From the NCBI RefSeq assembly GCF_012524205.1, contig NZ_JABACI010000005.1, forward strand, positions 186,001-250,000: a stretch of DNA of 64,000 bases, read 5' to 3'. The DNA is from Microbacterium salsuginis. Lineage in GTDB: Bacteria; Actinomycetota; Actinomycetes; Actinomycetales; Microbacteriaceae. Position 1 is the stretch's first letter, and each line of letters opens with the position of its first letter. The translations under genes were made by a program, and so were the position numbers. The notes beneath the pieces are model-generated. The model was not told the DNA's origin and did not search any database. It was given only the letters and a program-made list of their open reading frames with translations. Shown one piece after another: positions 15,637-24,302 of the stretch.

Positions 15637-18273
15637 TCAGTGCGTGCTGAAGCTCACGACCTTGGGGGGCCTCACCACGGCTCGAGTGATCTCGCGACCA
15701 GCGAGCGAGCGGGTCACTCGCTCGTCCGCGCGCGCGAGCTTCTCGAGCTCGGTCGCGTCGATTCGTGCCGGTACCGTCAGGGTCGCCCGCACCTTGCCGT
15801 CGATCTGGACCACAGCCGTGACGCTCTCTTCGACCAGCAGCGTCGGGTCGGGGTTGCGCCACGGGACCACGCCGACGAAGCCCTCATAGCCCAGGATCTC
15901 CCACATCTCCTCCGCGGTGTGGGGCGCGAACAGGTCCAGGATCATGGCCGTGGCCTCGGCGGCCTCGCGCACCGCAGGATCCGCCGGGCCTGCGCCGGTG
16001 TCGATCGCCTTGCGCGTCGCGTTGACGAGCTCCATCAGCCGGGCCACGACGACGTTGAACTTCGTCTGCTCGACCAGGCCCGGAGCATCCGCCAGGAGAC
16101 GATGGGTGATGCGGCGCAGCGACGCATCGCCTTCCGCCCACACCACGTCGGGGGCGCTCGTGACGTCCTTGGCGACCCGCCAGGCACGCGCGAGGAACTT
16201 CTGAGCCCCGGTGGTCGAGACGTCCTCCCAGTTGATGTCGTCCTCGACCGGTCCGGCGAAGACGATCGCGACGCGAGACGCGTCGGCGCCCGGGTCGACC
16301 ATGCTCGCGGCGAACTCGACGAGGTTGCCCTTCGACTTCGACATCTTGCTGCCGCCGAGGAGCACCATGCCCTGGTTGATGAGGCTCGAGAACGGCTCGG
16401 TGAAGTCGATCAGCCCCATGTCGAAGAGCACCTTGGTGATGAACCGCGCGTACAGCAGGTGCAGGATCGCGTGCTCCACGCCGCCGATGTAGGAGTCGAC
16501 GGGCGCCCACCGGTCGGCCTCGCGCGAGGGGAACGCCTGCGTCGGGTCGTTCGCGGCGAGGAAGCGCAGGAAATACCACGAGCTGTCGACGAACGTGTCC
16601 ATCGTGTCGGGGTCGCGCAGCGCCGGCTCGCCCGTCTCGGGGTCGACGGTCTGCATCCACTCGCGGGCGCCGCCCAGCGGCGACGTGCCCTTGGGCGCGA
16701 GATCCAGCCCGCGGGCGTCCGGCAGCTCCAGCGGCAGCTGCTCCTCCGGCACGGGCACGATGCGGCCGTCCTGGGTGTGGATCATCGGAATCGGCGTGCC
16801 CCAGAAGCGCTGGCGCGAGATGAGCCAGTCACGCAGCCGGTACGACTTCGCGGCGCGGCCGGTGCCCGCCGCGGTCAGCTCCTCGATGATGCGTGCGATC
16901 GCGTTCCGCTTGGACAGTCCGTCCAGCGACGCGGAGTTGATCAGCCGGCCGTCGCCCGTCAGGGCGACGCCGGTCCTGGCAGGATCCAGGTCCGACAGGG
17001 AGTCGCCGGCGCCGGGGTCGATCGGCACGCCTTCGTCGTCGAGCTCGATCACCGGGATCGCCCCGGTGATGGGCGCAGTCGTATCGACGACCACCTTGAC
17101 CGGCAGGTCGAACGCGCGTGCGAAGTCGAGGTCGCGCTGGTCGTGCGCGGGAACGGCCATGACCGCGCCGTGGCCGTAATCGGCCAGGACGTAGTCCGCC
17201 GCCCAGATCGGCAGCCGCTCTCCGTTGATCGGGTTGATCGCGAAGCGGTCGAGGAAGACGCCGGTCTTCGGCCGGTCGGTGCTCTGACGCTCGATGTCGG
17301 TCTCACGCTGGACCCGCTCGAGGTAGTCCTGGAACCGCATCCGCACTTCAGCGGACGAGCCGGCAGCGAGCTCGGCCGCGAGGTCGCTGTCGGGCGCGAC
17401 GACCATGAACGTCGCACCGTGCAGCGTGTCGGGCCGCGTGGAGAACACCGTGACCTTCTCGTCGCGACCCTCGATCTCGAAGTCGATGTCTGCTCCGACC
17501 GAGCGGCCGATCCAGTTCCGCTGCATGCGGATGACCTTCTGCGGCCAGAAGCCCTCGAGCTGGTTGAGGTCGTCGAGCAGTCGGTCGGCGTAGTCGGTGA
17601 TCTTGAAGTACCACTGCGTGAGCTTCTTCTTGACCACTTCGGCGCCGCACCGCTCGCAGTGGCCGTCGACGACCTGCTCGTTGGCGAGCACCGTCTGGTC
17701 GTTGGGGCACCAGTTGACCGGGCTCTCCTTGCGATAGGCGAGGCCGCGCTCGAACAGACGCTGGAACAGCCACTGGTTCCAGCGGTAGTACTCGGGGTCG
17801 CTGGTGTGGAGGATCCGGCTCCAGTCGTATGACGAGCCGTACTGGCGGAAGCTCTTCTTGTGCTGCTCGATGTTGGCGTAGGTCCACTCGCGCGGGTCGG
17901 CGCCGCGCTGGATCGCCGCGTTCTCAGCGGGGAGCCCGAACGAGTCCCATCCGATGGGGTTCAGCACGTTGTAGCCCCGATGGCGCCAGAAACGCGCCAC
18001 GACGTCGACGTAGGCGTAGCTCTCGGCGTGGCCCATGTGCAGGTCGCCCGACGGATAGGGGAACATGCCGAGCACGTACTTGCGCGGCCGGGTGTCGTCC
18101 TGGCCACCGGCGCGGAAGGGGTCCGCCTCGGCCCAGCGAGCCTGCCACTTCTCCTGGATCGCGAAGGCCTCGTAGCCGCCCTCCGCGGGCGAGCTGCCGT
18201 CGGAGGGCACAGAAGTGTCGGGGGTCTGACTCACGGGGGAAGAACCAATCGTGGGATGCCGGGGGGCGCGCAC
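15637..18273 (-). CDS. leuS: Leucyl-tRNA synthetase
   Basis: An 878-residue class Ia synthetase that charges tRNA-Leu. The HIGH signature is HMGH at residues 79-82, a CP1 editing domain with the TGVAL-type pocket follows, a zinc-like CxxC pair is present in the WCPNDQTVLANEQVVDGHC region, and KMSKSKGN lies near 643-650. The GTG at 18273 has GGAGG 7 nt upstream; a second GTG at 18234 would remove a 13-residue, low-complexity start and is the main alternative. Transcribed alone. Confidence 0.97.
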   Translation of the reverse strand: MRAPRHPTIGSSPVSQTPDTSVPSDGSSPAEGGYEAFAIQEKWQARWAEADPFRAGGQDDTRPRKYVLGMFPYPSGDLHMGHAESYAYVDVVARFWRHRGYNVLNPIGWDSFGLPAENAAIQRGADPREWTYANIEQHKKSFRQYGSSYDWSRILHTSDPEYYRWNQWLFQRLFERGLAYRKESPVNWCPNDQTVLANEQVVDGHCERCGAEVVKKKLTQWYFKITDYADRLLDDLNQLEGFWPQKVIRMQRNWIGRSVGADIDFEIEGRDEKVTVFSTRPDTLHGATFMVVAPDSDLAAELAAGSSAEVRMRFQDYLERVQRETDIERQSTDRPKTGVFLDRFAINPINGERLPIWAADYVLADYGHGAVMAVPAHDQRDLDFARAFDLPVKVVVDTTAPITGAIPVIELDDEGVPIDPGAGDSLSDLDPARTGVALTGDGRLINSASLDGLSKRNAIARIIEELTAAGTGRAAKSYRLRDWLISRQRFWGTPIPMIHTQDGRIVPVPEEQLPLELPDARGLDLAPKGTSPLGGAREWMQTVDPETGEPALRDPDTMDTFVDSSWYFLRFLAANDPTQAFPSREADRWAPVDSYIGGVEHAILHLLYARFITKVLFDMGLIDFTEPFSSLINQGMVLLGGSKMSKSKGNLVEFAASMVDPGADASRVAIVFAGPVEDDINWEDVSTTGAQKFLARAWRVAKDVTSAPDVVWAEGDASLRRITHRLLADAPGLVEQTKFNVVVARLMELVNATRKAIDTGAGPADPAVREAAEATAMILDLFAPHTAEEMWEILGYEGFVGVVPWRNPDPTLLVEESVTAVVQIDGKVRATLTVPARIDATELEKLARADERVTRSLAGREITRAVVRPPKVVSFSTH

Positions 18274-18305
18274 AGCGCAACCTCCAGGTTAGCGGAATGA
18301 CGCGC

Positions 18306-19619
18306 TCACCAGCCGGAGGGCAGTTCGGCGCCGAGAGCGGCCAGAGGCCCGCGCGCCTTGATGCCCACCTCGGCGACCTCGGCCGCGGCATCCGACCTCC
18401 ACGTGATGCCTCCGCCGGCGCCGACATACGCGCGGCCGGGCTCCACCACGATGGACCGGATCACCATCGCGAGGTCGAGGGCTCCGTCGTCGCCGATCCA
18501 CCCGAAGCACCCGGCGAACACGCCGCGAGGACCGCGCTCGAGTCGGTGCAGGATCGACATGGCCGAGAGCTTCGGGGCGCCGGTCATGCTCCCGGCGGGG
18601 AACGCCGCGGCGAGCAGGTCGTCCAGGGTCGTGCCGGGCACGAGACGCCCCGAGACGGTGCTCACCAGCTGGTGCACCGCCGCATACGACTCGACCTGCA
18701 GCAGACCGTCGACGCCGACCGAGCCCGCCTCGCACACCTGCGACAGGTCGTTGCGCATGAGGTCGACGATCATGATGTTCTCGGCGCGTTCCTTCTCGCT
18801 CGCCGTGAGCTCGGCGACGAGGGCCGCGTCCGCCGCCGGGTCCGCGCCACGAGGGCGCGTCCCCTTGATCGGACGGGTGCGCACGATGCCGGAGGCACCG
18901 TCCGCGCCGACCTCGAGGAACCGCTCGGGGCTCGCGCTGAGCAGTGCGATCTCGCCGGAGCGGATGAAGCCGCCGTGGTGCGCCGGCGTCGCCTCGCGCA
19001 ACCGCGCGTACGCCTCGATGGGGTCCACGGATGCCTCGACCGCGAACCGCGTCGTCAGGCACAGCTGATAGGCGTCGCCCTCGCGAATGGACTCGCGGCA
19101 TCGCTCGATCAGTTCCGCGTACTCATCGGGTCGATGGCGCGCCGACGCGACGCGCCGCGGCGGCGCGGCCGCTTCCGGCGCGAGGGACGAGTCGAGGGTC
19201 GCGACTTCGGCAGCCAGTCGCGGTGCGGCTGCCGCCGACGCGAAAGCCCACACCCGGCGACGGGCGTGGTCGAACCCGAGCATCGTCTCGGTTCGCAGCC
19301 ACAGCTCGTGGGGAACCGGTCCGGAATCCCGGGATGCCGGGGCACCGGCTCGCGCGGCGGCCTCATCGTAGCCGACCCAGCCCACCCAGCCGCCCGGGAA
19401 GCGCCCCGACCGGGCGACCTCATCCGGCCCGCCGCACACGGTCTTCCGCACCGCGGCGGGATCGTCCGGCGATCCCGATCCGATCCAGCTCCAGCCGTCC
19501 CGGGCACCGGGTCCCGCATCCAGCCAGAACACATGCTCCTCGGCCGCGAAACGGCCCGCGAAGGCGGCCGCCGGATCCACCCATCGCTCGACGGCGAGGG
19601 CGACGAGGGGCTCCGACAT
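18306..19619 (-). CDS. pabB: Aminodeoxychorismate synthase component I (anthranilate synthase I family)
   Basis: A 437-residue chorismate-binding enzyme. The catalytic half has PIKGTRPRG near 250, ENIMIVDLMRNDL near 285, FPAGSMTGAPK near 340 and GGGITWRSDA near 410. The PIKGT lysine is the hallmark of PabB, which makes 4-amino-4-deoxychorismate for folate synthesis; TrpE has Ala at the equivalent place. No PabA or PabC is adjacent. The ATG has a TAGCCT -10 element 6 nt upstream, back to back with the DedA promoter. Confidence 0.88.
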   Translation of the reverse strand: MSEPLVALAVERWVDPAAAFAGRFAAEEHVFWLDAGPGARDGWSWIGSGSPDDPAAVRKTVCGGPDEVARSGRFPGGWVGWVGYDEAAARAGAPASRDSGPVPHELWLRTETMLGFDHARRRVWAFASAAAAPRLAAEVATLDSSLAPEAAAPPRRVASARHRPDEYAELIERCRESIREGDAYQLCLTTRFAVEASVDPIEAYARLREATPAHHGGFIRSGEIALLSASPERFLEVGADGASGIVRTRPIKGTRPRGADPAADAALVAELTASEKERAENIMIVDLMRNDLSQVCEAGSVGVDGLLQVESYAAVHQLVSTVSGRLVPGTTLDDLLAAAFPAGSMTGAPKLSAMSILHRLERGPRGVFAGCFGWIGDDGALDLAMVIRSIVVEPGRAYVGAGGGITWRSDAAAEVAEVGIKARGPLAALGAELPSGW

Positions 19620-19625
19620 GTTCTC

Positions 19626-19654
19626 AGGCTAAAGGGCGGCGGGCCCTCTAGGCT
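19626..19654. promoter_or_regulatory. Back-to-back leaderless promoters of pabB and the DedA gene
   Basis: Only 41 bases separate the two divergent start codons. The minus-strand -10 TAGCCT (19631-19626) lies 6 nt from the pabB ATG; the plus-strand -10 TAGGCT (19649-19654) lies 6 nt from the GTG at 19661. The -35 regions must overlap each other, so the two promoters probably compete. Confidence 0.6.
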
Positions 19655-19660
19655 CGTGGC

Positions 19661-20350
19661 GTGAACGAGTTCCTCACGTGGCTGCTCGATGCCGTCCAGA
19701 GCGTCGACCCCGTGATCAGGACTTTGCTGGCCGGTCTCGCCATGATGCTCGAGACCAGTGTCCTCGTCGGTCTCGTGATTCCCGGAGACACCGTCGTGAT
19801 CGTCGCGGCGACGGCCGTCGCCTCGCCGCTGGAAGGCGTCCTGCTCGGGCTCGCAGTGGTGGTCGGCGCGCTCCTCGGCGAGAGCATCGGGTTCTGGCTG
19901 GGCCGATTCCTGGGCCCGCGGATCCAGCATTCCCGCCTGGGACGGCGGATCGGCGAGCAGAACTGGGAGCGCTCGGAGCGCTATCTGCGCCGCAGGGGCG
20001 GACCGGCGATCTTCCTCTCGCGGTTCCTGCCGGTCCTGCATTCGCTCGTGCCGCTGACCGTGGGGATGAGCGGCTATCCCTACCGCCGCTTCCTCGCCTG
20101 GACCGTCCCGGCGTGCGTCGTGTGGGCCACGCTGTACATCTCGGTCGCCTCGCTGGCCGCGGGCACGTATCGGGAACTCGCCGACCAGCTGCACTACGCC
20201 GGCTACATCTTCGTGGCGATCATCGTGGTCTTCCTCGTGCTGGTGTTCGTCAGCAAGAAGGTCATCGAGCGCGCCGAACGCAAGCACCTGGAGCACGACG
20301 GACGGGACGAGCCGCAGGGCGAAGCGCGACTGACGGACGTGGAAGACTGA
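19661..20350 (+). CDS. DedA family membrane protein
   Basis: A 229-residue membrane protein of the DedA/SNARE-associated family, whose characterised members flip lipid carriers such as undecaprenyl phosphate or phosphatidylethanolamine. The signature segment LSRFLPVLHSLVPLTVGMSG (about residues 124-143) contains the conserved Arg and Pro, and an acidic residue lies early (VGALLGESIGFWLGRFLG). About five hydrophobic segments and a charged cytoplasmic tail. GTG start behind a TAGGCT -10 at 6 nt. The App1-type gene follows after 4 bases, probably in one operon. Confidence 0.9.
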   Translation: MNEFLTWLLDAVQSVDPVIRTLLAGLAMMLETSVLVGLVIPGDTVVIVAATAVASPLEGVLLGLAVVVGALLGESIGFWLGRFLGPRIQHSRLGRRIGEQNWERSERYLRRRGGPAIFLSRFLPVLHSLVPLTVGMSGYPYRRFLAWTVPACVVWATLYISVASLAAGTYRELADQLHYAGYIFVAIIVVFLVLVFVSKKVIERAERKHLEHDGRDEPQGEARLTDVED

Positions 20351-20354
20351 GGGG

Positions 20355-21404
20355 ATGCCCGAGAACACTGCCGCGCCCACCCGCGCGAAGGTGCTGTGGC
20401 TCGCACGCCTCGAGTACCGGTTCCATGCGTGGCGTGAGCGCCGGGCGCGTCGCCGCGGTCAGAAGCCGACCGTCACCCCGTTCCCGTGCTACGCCGGGCC
20501 GGACTGGGTGCGGGTCCTCGGGCGGGTCATGATCGTGCCACCCGTCAAGCAGACGGAGTCCGGTGAGTTCGCGAGCGTCCGCGGCTGGCGCAGCTTCGTC
20601 GCGGTTCCCATCGGCTACGCGCAGGTGACCGTGACCATCGGCGGGACCGAGCACGTCGTCGTGGCCGACCGGGGCGGGGTCATCGACACGCGCCTGCCCG
20701 CTCAGCTCGAGCCGGGCTGGCAGACGTTCACGCTGTCCGTCGAGGGCGGCGAGCCGGTCGAGACGCGCGCGTTCGTCGTCGGTCCCGACATCCGCTTCGG
20801 GGTCGTCTCGGACGTGGACGACACGGTCATGGTGACCGCCCTGCCGCGACCGCTGCTCGCCGCGTGGAACTCGTTCGTCGTCGATGAGCACGCGCGCCAG
20901 CCCGTACCCGGCATGGCGGTCCTGATGGAGCGCGTCGTGCGCGACCATCCGGGATCACCGCTGATCTACCTGTCGACCGGGGCGTGGAACATCGCCCCCA
21001 CCCTGATGCGGTTCCTCAGGCGGCACGTCTTCCCGCCGGGTGCCCTGCTTCTCACGGACTGGGGACCGACACACGACCGCTGGTTCCGCAGCGGCAAGGA
21101 CCACAAGCTGTCCAATCTTCGTCGCCTCGCACAGGAGTTCCCGAACGTCCGGTGGCTCCTGATCGGCGACGACGGACAGCATGACGACGAGATCTACACG
21201 ACCTTCACGGACGAGAATCCGCACAACGTCGTCGCGGTCGCGATCCGCCGCCTCTCCCCCGCCGAGGCGGTCCTCGCCGGCGGTCGCACGGCGGTCAACG
21301 ACCATGCGGCGGCGGAAGTGCCGTGGGTGAGCGACAACGACGGCGCCGGCCTCCTCGAGAGGCTCGAAGAGGCCGGCGTCGTGAGCGCCGATTCGCCCCG
21401 CTGA
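20355..21404 (+). CDS. App1-type phosphatidate phosphatase domain protein (DUF2183)
   Basis: A 349-residue protein with a HAD-like DUF2183 domain. The catalytic DVDDTVM motif is at about residues 152-158, STGAWN near 206 and IGDDGQHDDEIY near 276, matching the catalytic core of yeast App1, a phosphatidate phosphatase. A beta-rich N-terminal domain precedes it. Tight linkage to the DedA gene (4-base gap) suggests a shared role in membrane lipid turnover; this is inference. Confidence 0.85.
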   Translation: MPENTAAPTRAKVLWLARLEYRFHAWRERRARRRGQKPTVTPFPCYAGPDWVRVLGRVMIVPPVKQTESGEFASVRGWRSFVAVPIGYAQVTVTIGGTEHVVVADRGGVIDTRLPAQLEPGWQTFTLSVEGGEPVETRAFVVGPDIRFGVVSDVDDTVMVTALPRPLLAAWNSFVVDEHARQPVPGMAVLMERVVRDHPGSPLIYLSTGAWNIAPTLMRFLRRHVFPPGALLLTDWGPTHDRWFRSGKDHKLSNLRRLAQEFPNVRWLLIGDDGQHDDEIYTTFTDENPHNVVAVAIRRLSPAEAVLAGGRTAVNDHAAAEVPWVSDNDGAGLLERLEEAGVVSADSPR

Positions 21405-21420
21405 CGTCGGGGGCCCGGCG

Positions 21421-21426
21421 TAGGCT
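21421..21426 (+). promoter_or_regulatory. -10 element for the SRAP gene
   Basis: TAGGCT, 6 nt before the ATG at 21433. Confidence 0.6.
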
Positions 21427-21432
21427 GGCGGC

Positions 21433-22146
21433 ATGTGCGGACGCTTCGTCGTGGCCAATGCCGGCTCGGAACTTGTCGGTGTGCTCCGGGTAGATGTCGA
21501 GGCCGATGATCTCCCCGAGCCGTCCTACAACATCGCGCCGACCTATCGCGCCGCGATCGTGATCGATTCGGCCAAGACGGAGCCCCCGACGCGGCGACTG
21601 GAGGCGGCACGCTGGGGCCTCGTGCCCGCGTGGGCGAAGGACACGAAGATCGGCGCGCGCGCGTTCAACGCCCGCGCCGAGGAGCTCGAAGACAAGCCGA
21701 TGTTCCGCACCGCCCTCGAGAAGCGGCGCGCGGTCGTGCCCGCGTCGGGGTACTACGAATGGAAGACCGTCGACGGCGTCAAGACACCCCACTACATCCA
21801 TCCCGCCGCGGGGCAGCCGCTGTTCCTGGCGGGGTTGTACGAATGGTGGCGCGACAAGACGAAGGCCGACGACGACCCGGAGCGCTGGCTGCTGAGCTTC
21901 ACGATCCTCACGCGGGACTCGATCGGCAACCTCGGCTCCATCCACGATCGGATGCCCCTCTTCCTCGATCCCGACCACGCCGACGCATGGCTGGACCCCA
22001 CGACCGACAACGTGAGGGACGTCCTCGACGCCGCGATCGACGCCGCTCCGGCGCTGGCCGACACGCTGGAGGACCACGAGGTGTCCAAAGCCGTCGGCAA
22101 TGTCCGCAACAACTCCCCCGAGCTCATCGAGCCTGTCGAGGACTGA
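21433..22146 (+). CDS. SOS response-associated peptidase (SRAP; YedK/HMCES family)
   Basis: A 237-residue SRAP protein, which forms a covalent thiazolidine link to abasic sites in single-stranded DNA to protect them. All active-site residues are visible: Cys2 (after Met removal the N-terminal Cys), Asn33 in YNIAP and Asn79 in FNARAE, Glu109 in ASGYYEWK, and His171 in HDRMPLFL. Length fits. Leaderless promoter. No LexA-like site was found in front of it. The next gene begins 34 bases downstream. Confidence 0.95.
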   Translation: MCGRFVVANAGSELVGVLRVDVEADDLPEPSYNIAPTYRAAIVIDSAKTEPPTRRLEAARWGLVPAWAKDTKIGARAFNARAEELEDKPMFRTALEKRRAVVPASGYYEWKTVDGVKTPHYIHPAAGQPLFLAGLYEWWRDKTKADDDPERWLLSFTILTRDSIGNLGSIHDRMPLFLDPDHADAWLDPTTDNVRDVLDAAIDAAPALADTLEDHEVSKAVGNVRNNSPELIEPVED

Positions 22147-22168
22147 GTCGCCGCTCCAGCGTCGCGCG

Positions 22169-22174
22169 TATCCT
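22169..22174 (+). promoter_or_regulatory. -10 element for the gene at 22181
   Basis: TATCCT followed by 6 nt and the GTG start at 22181, which supports that start over upstream codons inside the SRAP gene. Confidence 0.55.
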
Positions 22175-22180
22175 CGAACG

Positions 22181-23056
22181 GTGACGATCGCTGCTCCTGC
22201 TGGCGTGCCGGCGCTGGGCGCCGCCGAGTGGCGAGCCCGCGAACGTGCGCATGAGCGCCGGGCCGACGCCCTCACCGCCGCTCACCGTGAGCGGGCCGGG
22301 CGAGGCGAGACGCATCCGGTCGAGGATTTCCTGTTCACGTACTACTCGTACAAGCCGTCGGTGCTGCGCCGCTGGCATCCTGGCGAGGACACGGAACTGA
22401 CGGATGCCGCCGGCACACCCCGCGCCACGTGGAAGTGGTACCGGCCAGGACTGGCCACGGGCTCTGTCGTCGTGGACGGCGCCGCGTTCCGTGCCGAACG
22501 GGGCCACCTGATCGCGAACATCGCGACGATCCTGCGCGCGACGGCCGATCGTGCACCGGGCTTCGGATGCTTCGGTCTGCACGAGTGGGCAATGGTCTAC
22601 CGGGGGCGGGAGCACCGGCATCCGGTTCCCCTTCGCCTCGGCGCGGCAGCCACGGACGCCGTCGTCGAGGCGCACGAGCTGCGGTGCACCCACTTCGACG
22701 CCTTCCGGTTCTTCACCCCGGAAGCCGTGCCCCGCAATCGCGAGGCGCTGGCGCGCGACCGCCAGTCCGAGACGGAGCAGTCCGGATGCCTGCACGCCGG
22801 GATGGATCTCTACAAGTGGGCGGTCAAGCTCGGTCCCCTCGTGCCCGGTGAGGTGCTGCTGGACGCGTTCGCGCTGGCGCGCGAGATCCGCGAGCTCGAT
22901 ATGCGTGCCTCGCCCTACGATCTGCGCAGCATCGGGTACGACCCGGTGCCCATCGAGACCCCGGAGGGCAAGGCTGAGTACGTGCGAGAGCAGCGCGGCT
23001 TCGCCGAGCGCGGACAGCGGCTTCGTCGCCGTCTGCTCGCCATCATCGCGGACTGA
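22181..23056 (+). CDS. Conserved actinobacterial protein (relatives often labelled 3-methyladenine DNA glycosylase)
   Basis: A 291-residue soluble protein. The segment VEDFLFTYYSYKPSVLRRWHPG (split here as VEDFLFTYYSYKPS and RRWHPG) is characteristic of a family I recall being labelled 3-methyladenine DNA glycosylase in actinobacteria. I see neither a helix-hairpin-helix with a Gly/Pro-rich loop and catalytic Asp, nor AAG-type motifs, so the label is doubtful. It contains several conserved His and Cys (GCFGLHEWAMVY, CTHFDAFRFFTPEA, GCLHAGMDLYKWA), which could bind a metal or act catalytically. Follows the SRAP gene; converges on the glycosidase gene with a 5-base gap. Confidence 0.7.
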   Translation: MTIAAPAGVPALGAAEWRARERAHERRADALTAAHRERAGRGETHPVEDFLFTYYSYKPSVLRRWHPGEDTELTDAAGTPRATWKWYRPGLATGSVVVDGAAFRAERGHLIANIATILRATADRAPGFGCFGLHEWAMVYRGREHRHPVPLRLGAAATDAVVEAHELRCTHFDAFRFFTPEAVPRNREALARDRQSETEQSGCLHAGMDLYKWAVKLGPLVPGEVLLDAFALAREIRELDMRASPYDLRSIGYDPVPIETPEGKAEYVREQRGFAERGQRLRRRLLAIIAD

Positions 23057-23061
23057 CCCGG

Positions 23062-24264
23062 TCAGCCGGCCGGCGCGCACTCCGTGCAGGGGATGAGGCC
23101 GCGCCCCTCGGCCGCGAGCGTCAGACGCAGGGCGGCCACGTGCTCGGCCGCCTGCTGCAGGCGCTCGGCGGGGAGAGCACCCGACTCGACGGCCGCGACG
23201 ATCCCGTCGACGGTACGGCTCGCGGTGTCGGGCGCCGAGAAGACGACGGTGAGCACCAGGTCGTTGCCCGTCGCCAATGCCGTGACGGCGTTGGCGACGG
23301 GATCGGCGTACTGCGGCATGCCCGACGCCTGCAGCATGCCGAGATCGTCGGTCACGATCACGCCGTCGAAGCCGAGTTCGTCCCGCGCGATGCGGTGCCA
23401 CTCCGGTGACAGGCTCGCCGGCGCAGAGTCGACCGACGAGTACACCAGGTGACCGAACATCAGCAGCGGGGCTCCCGCGTCCACACCGGCGACGAAGGGC
23501 ACGCCGTCCGACGCCCGCCATTCCTCCCGCGGCATCGCGGTCGACGGGATCGTCGAGTGGGAGTCCCCGGGAGCGGCGCCGTGACCGGGGAAGTGCTTCA
23601 GGGTCGAGAGCGCCGACGGCGCCTCGCCCTGGACGGCAGCCGTCACCCGCTCGGCCGCGGACTCGGGCGTGGTCCCCAGCGCCCGGCGGTAGATGAACGA
23701 TGAGGAATCGTCGGTCTCATCTGCCACGATGCCGAAGTTGACGCCGATCCCGGCACGCCGCACGAGCGCGCCTCGCGCGGCGAACGCGTCCTCCGCGGCG
23801 GCGGGCGGCGCATCTTTGAGCGTTCGCGCCGCCGGGAAGTCGTCCCACGGCAGGCGGGAGACATCCCCGCCCTCCTGATCGATGGCGATCACGGGCGGGA
23901 ATGCCGGATCGACGGTGAGCGCCGCGGTGAGGGCCCTCAGTGCCGACTCGTCGGCGGGGATGTTCGCCCCCATGAGGATGAATCCGCCGATGCCGCTCGT
24001 CTGCATGTACGCCCGCAACGCCGCGGGGTCCGTGGTCGGGATGTGGCCCATCACGACCGACGCGGCCCGTTGCCTGGTCGACATGACGGCGACGGCCGTC
24101 TGCGCGGCGCGGGCAGTGTCGTCCGCGGACGCCGGCTCGACTCTCACCGCCGGCGCCGGAGCGACGTCAGGCTCGTCCTGCGACGCGGCAACCGGTGGCG
24201 CGAACGCCGTCACGGCGATCGCCGCAGCGACCGCTGTGACGGTGACGCGCCGTGCGATTCTCAC
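23062..24264 (-). CDS. Exported glycoside hydrolase family 3 protein (NagZ-like beta-N-acetylhexosaminidase)
   Basis: A 400-residue secreted GH3 enzyme. Residues 1-28 form a signal peptide (RIARR then an Ala/Val core ending VAAS). Substrate and catalytic motifs of the NagZ subgroup are present: AIDQEGGDVSRLP, KHFPGHG with the following GDSH His-Asp pair, and VTDDLGM containing the nucleophile Asp. Such enzymes release N-acetylglucosamine from peptidoglycan fragments; being exported, it would act in the cell wall. GTG start with a TAGGCT -10 element 6 nt upstream. The C-terminus CTECAPAG has two cysteines that are unusual for the family. Confidence 0.9.
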   Translation of the reverse strand: MRIARRVTVTAVAAAIAVTAFAPPVAASQDEPDVAPAPAVRVEPASADDTARAAQTAVAVMSTRQRAASVVMGHIPTTDPAALRAYMQTSGIGGFILMGANIPADESALRALTAALTVDPAFPPVIAIDQEGGDVSRLPWDDFPAARTLKDAPPAAAEDAFAARGALVRRAGIGVNFGIVADETDDSSSFIYRRALGTTPESAAERVTAAVQGEAPSALSTLKHFPGHGAAPGDSHSTIPSTAMPREEWRASDGVPFVAGVDAGAPLLMFGHLVYSSVDSAPASLSPEWHRIARDELGFDGVIVTDDLGMLQASGMPQYADPVANAVTALATGNDLVLTVVFSAPDTASRTVDGIVAAVESGALPAERLQQAAEHVAALRLTLAAEGRGLIPCTECAPAG

Positions 24265-24270
24265 GAGCCC

Positions 24271-24276
24271 AGCCTA
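24271..24276 (-). promoter_or_regulatory. -10 element for the NagZ-like gene
   Basis: TAGGCT on the minus strand, 6 nt before the GTG at 24264. Confidence 0.6.
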
Positions 24277-24302
24277 GATCTCGGCCGGGTGCCGCCCTGT
24301 GC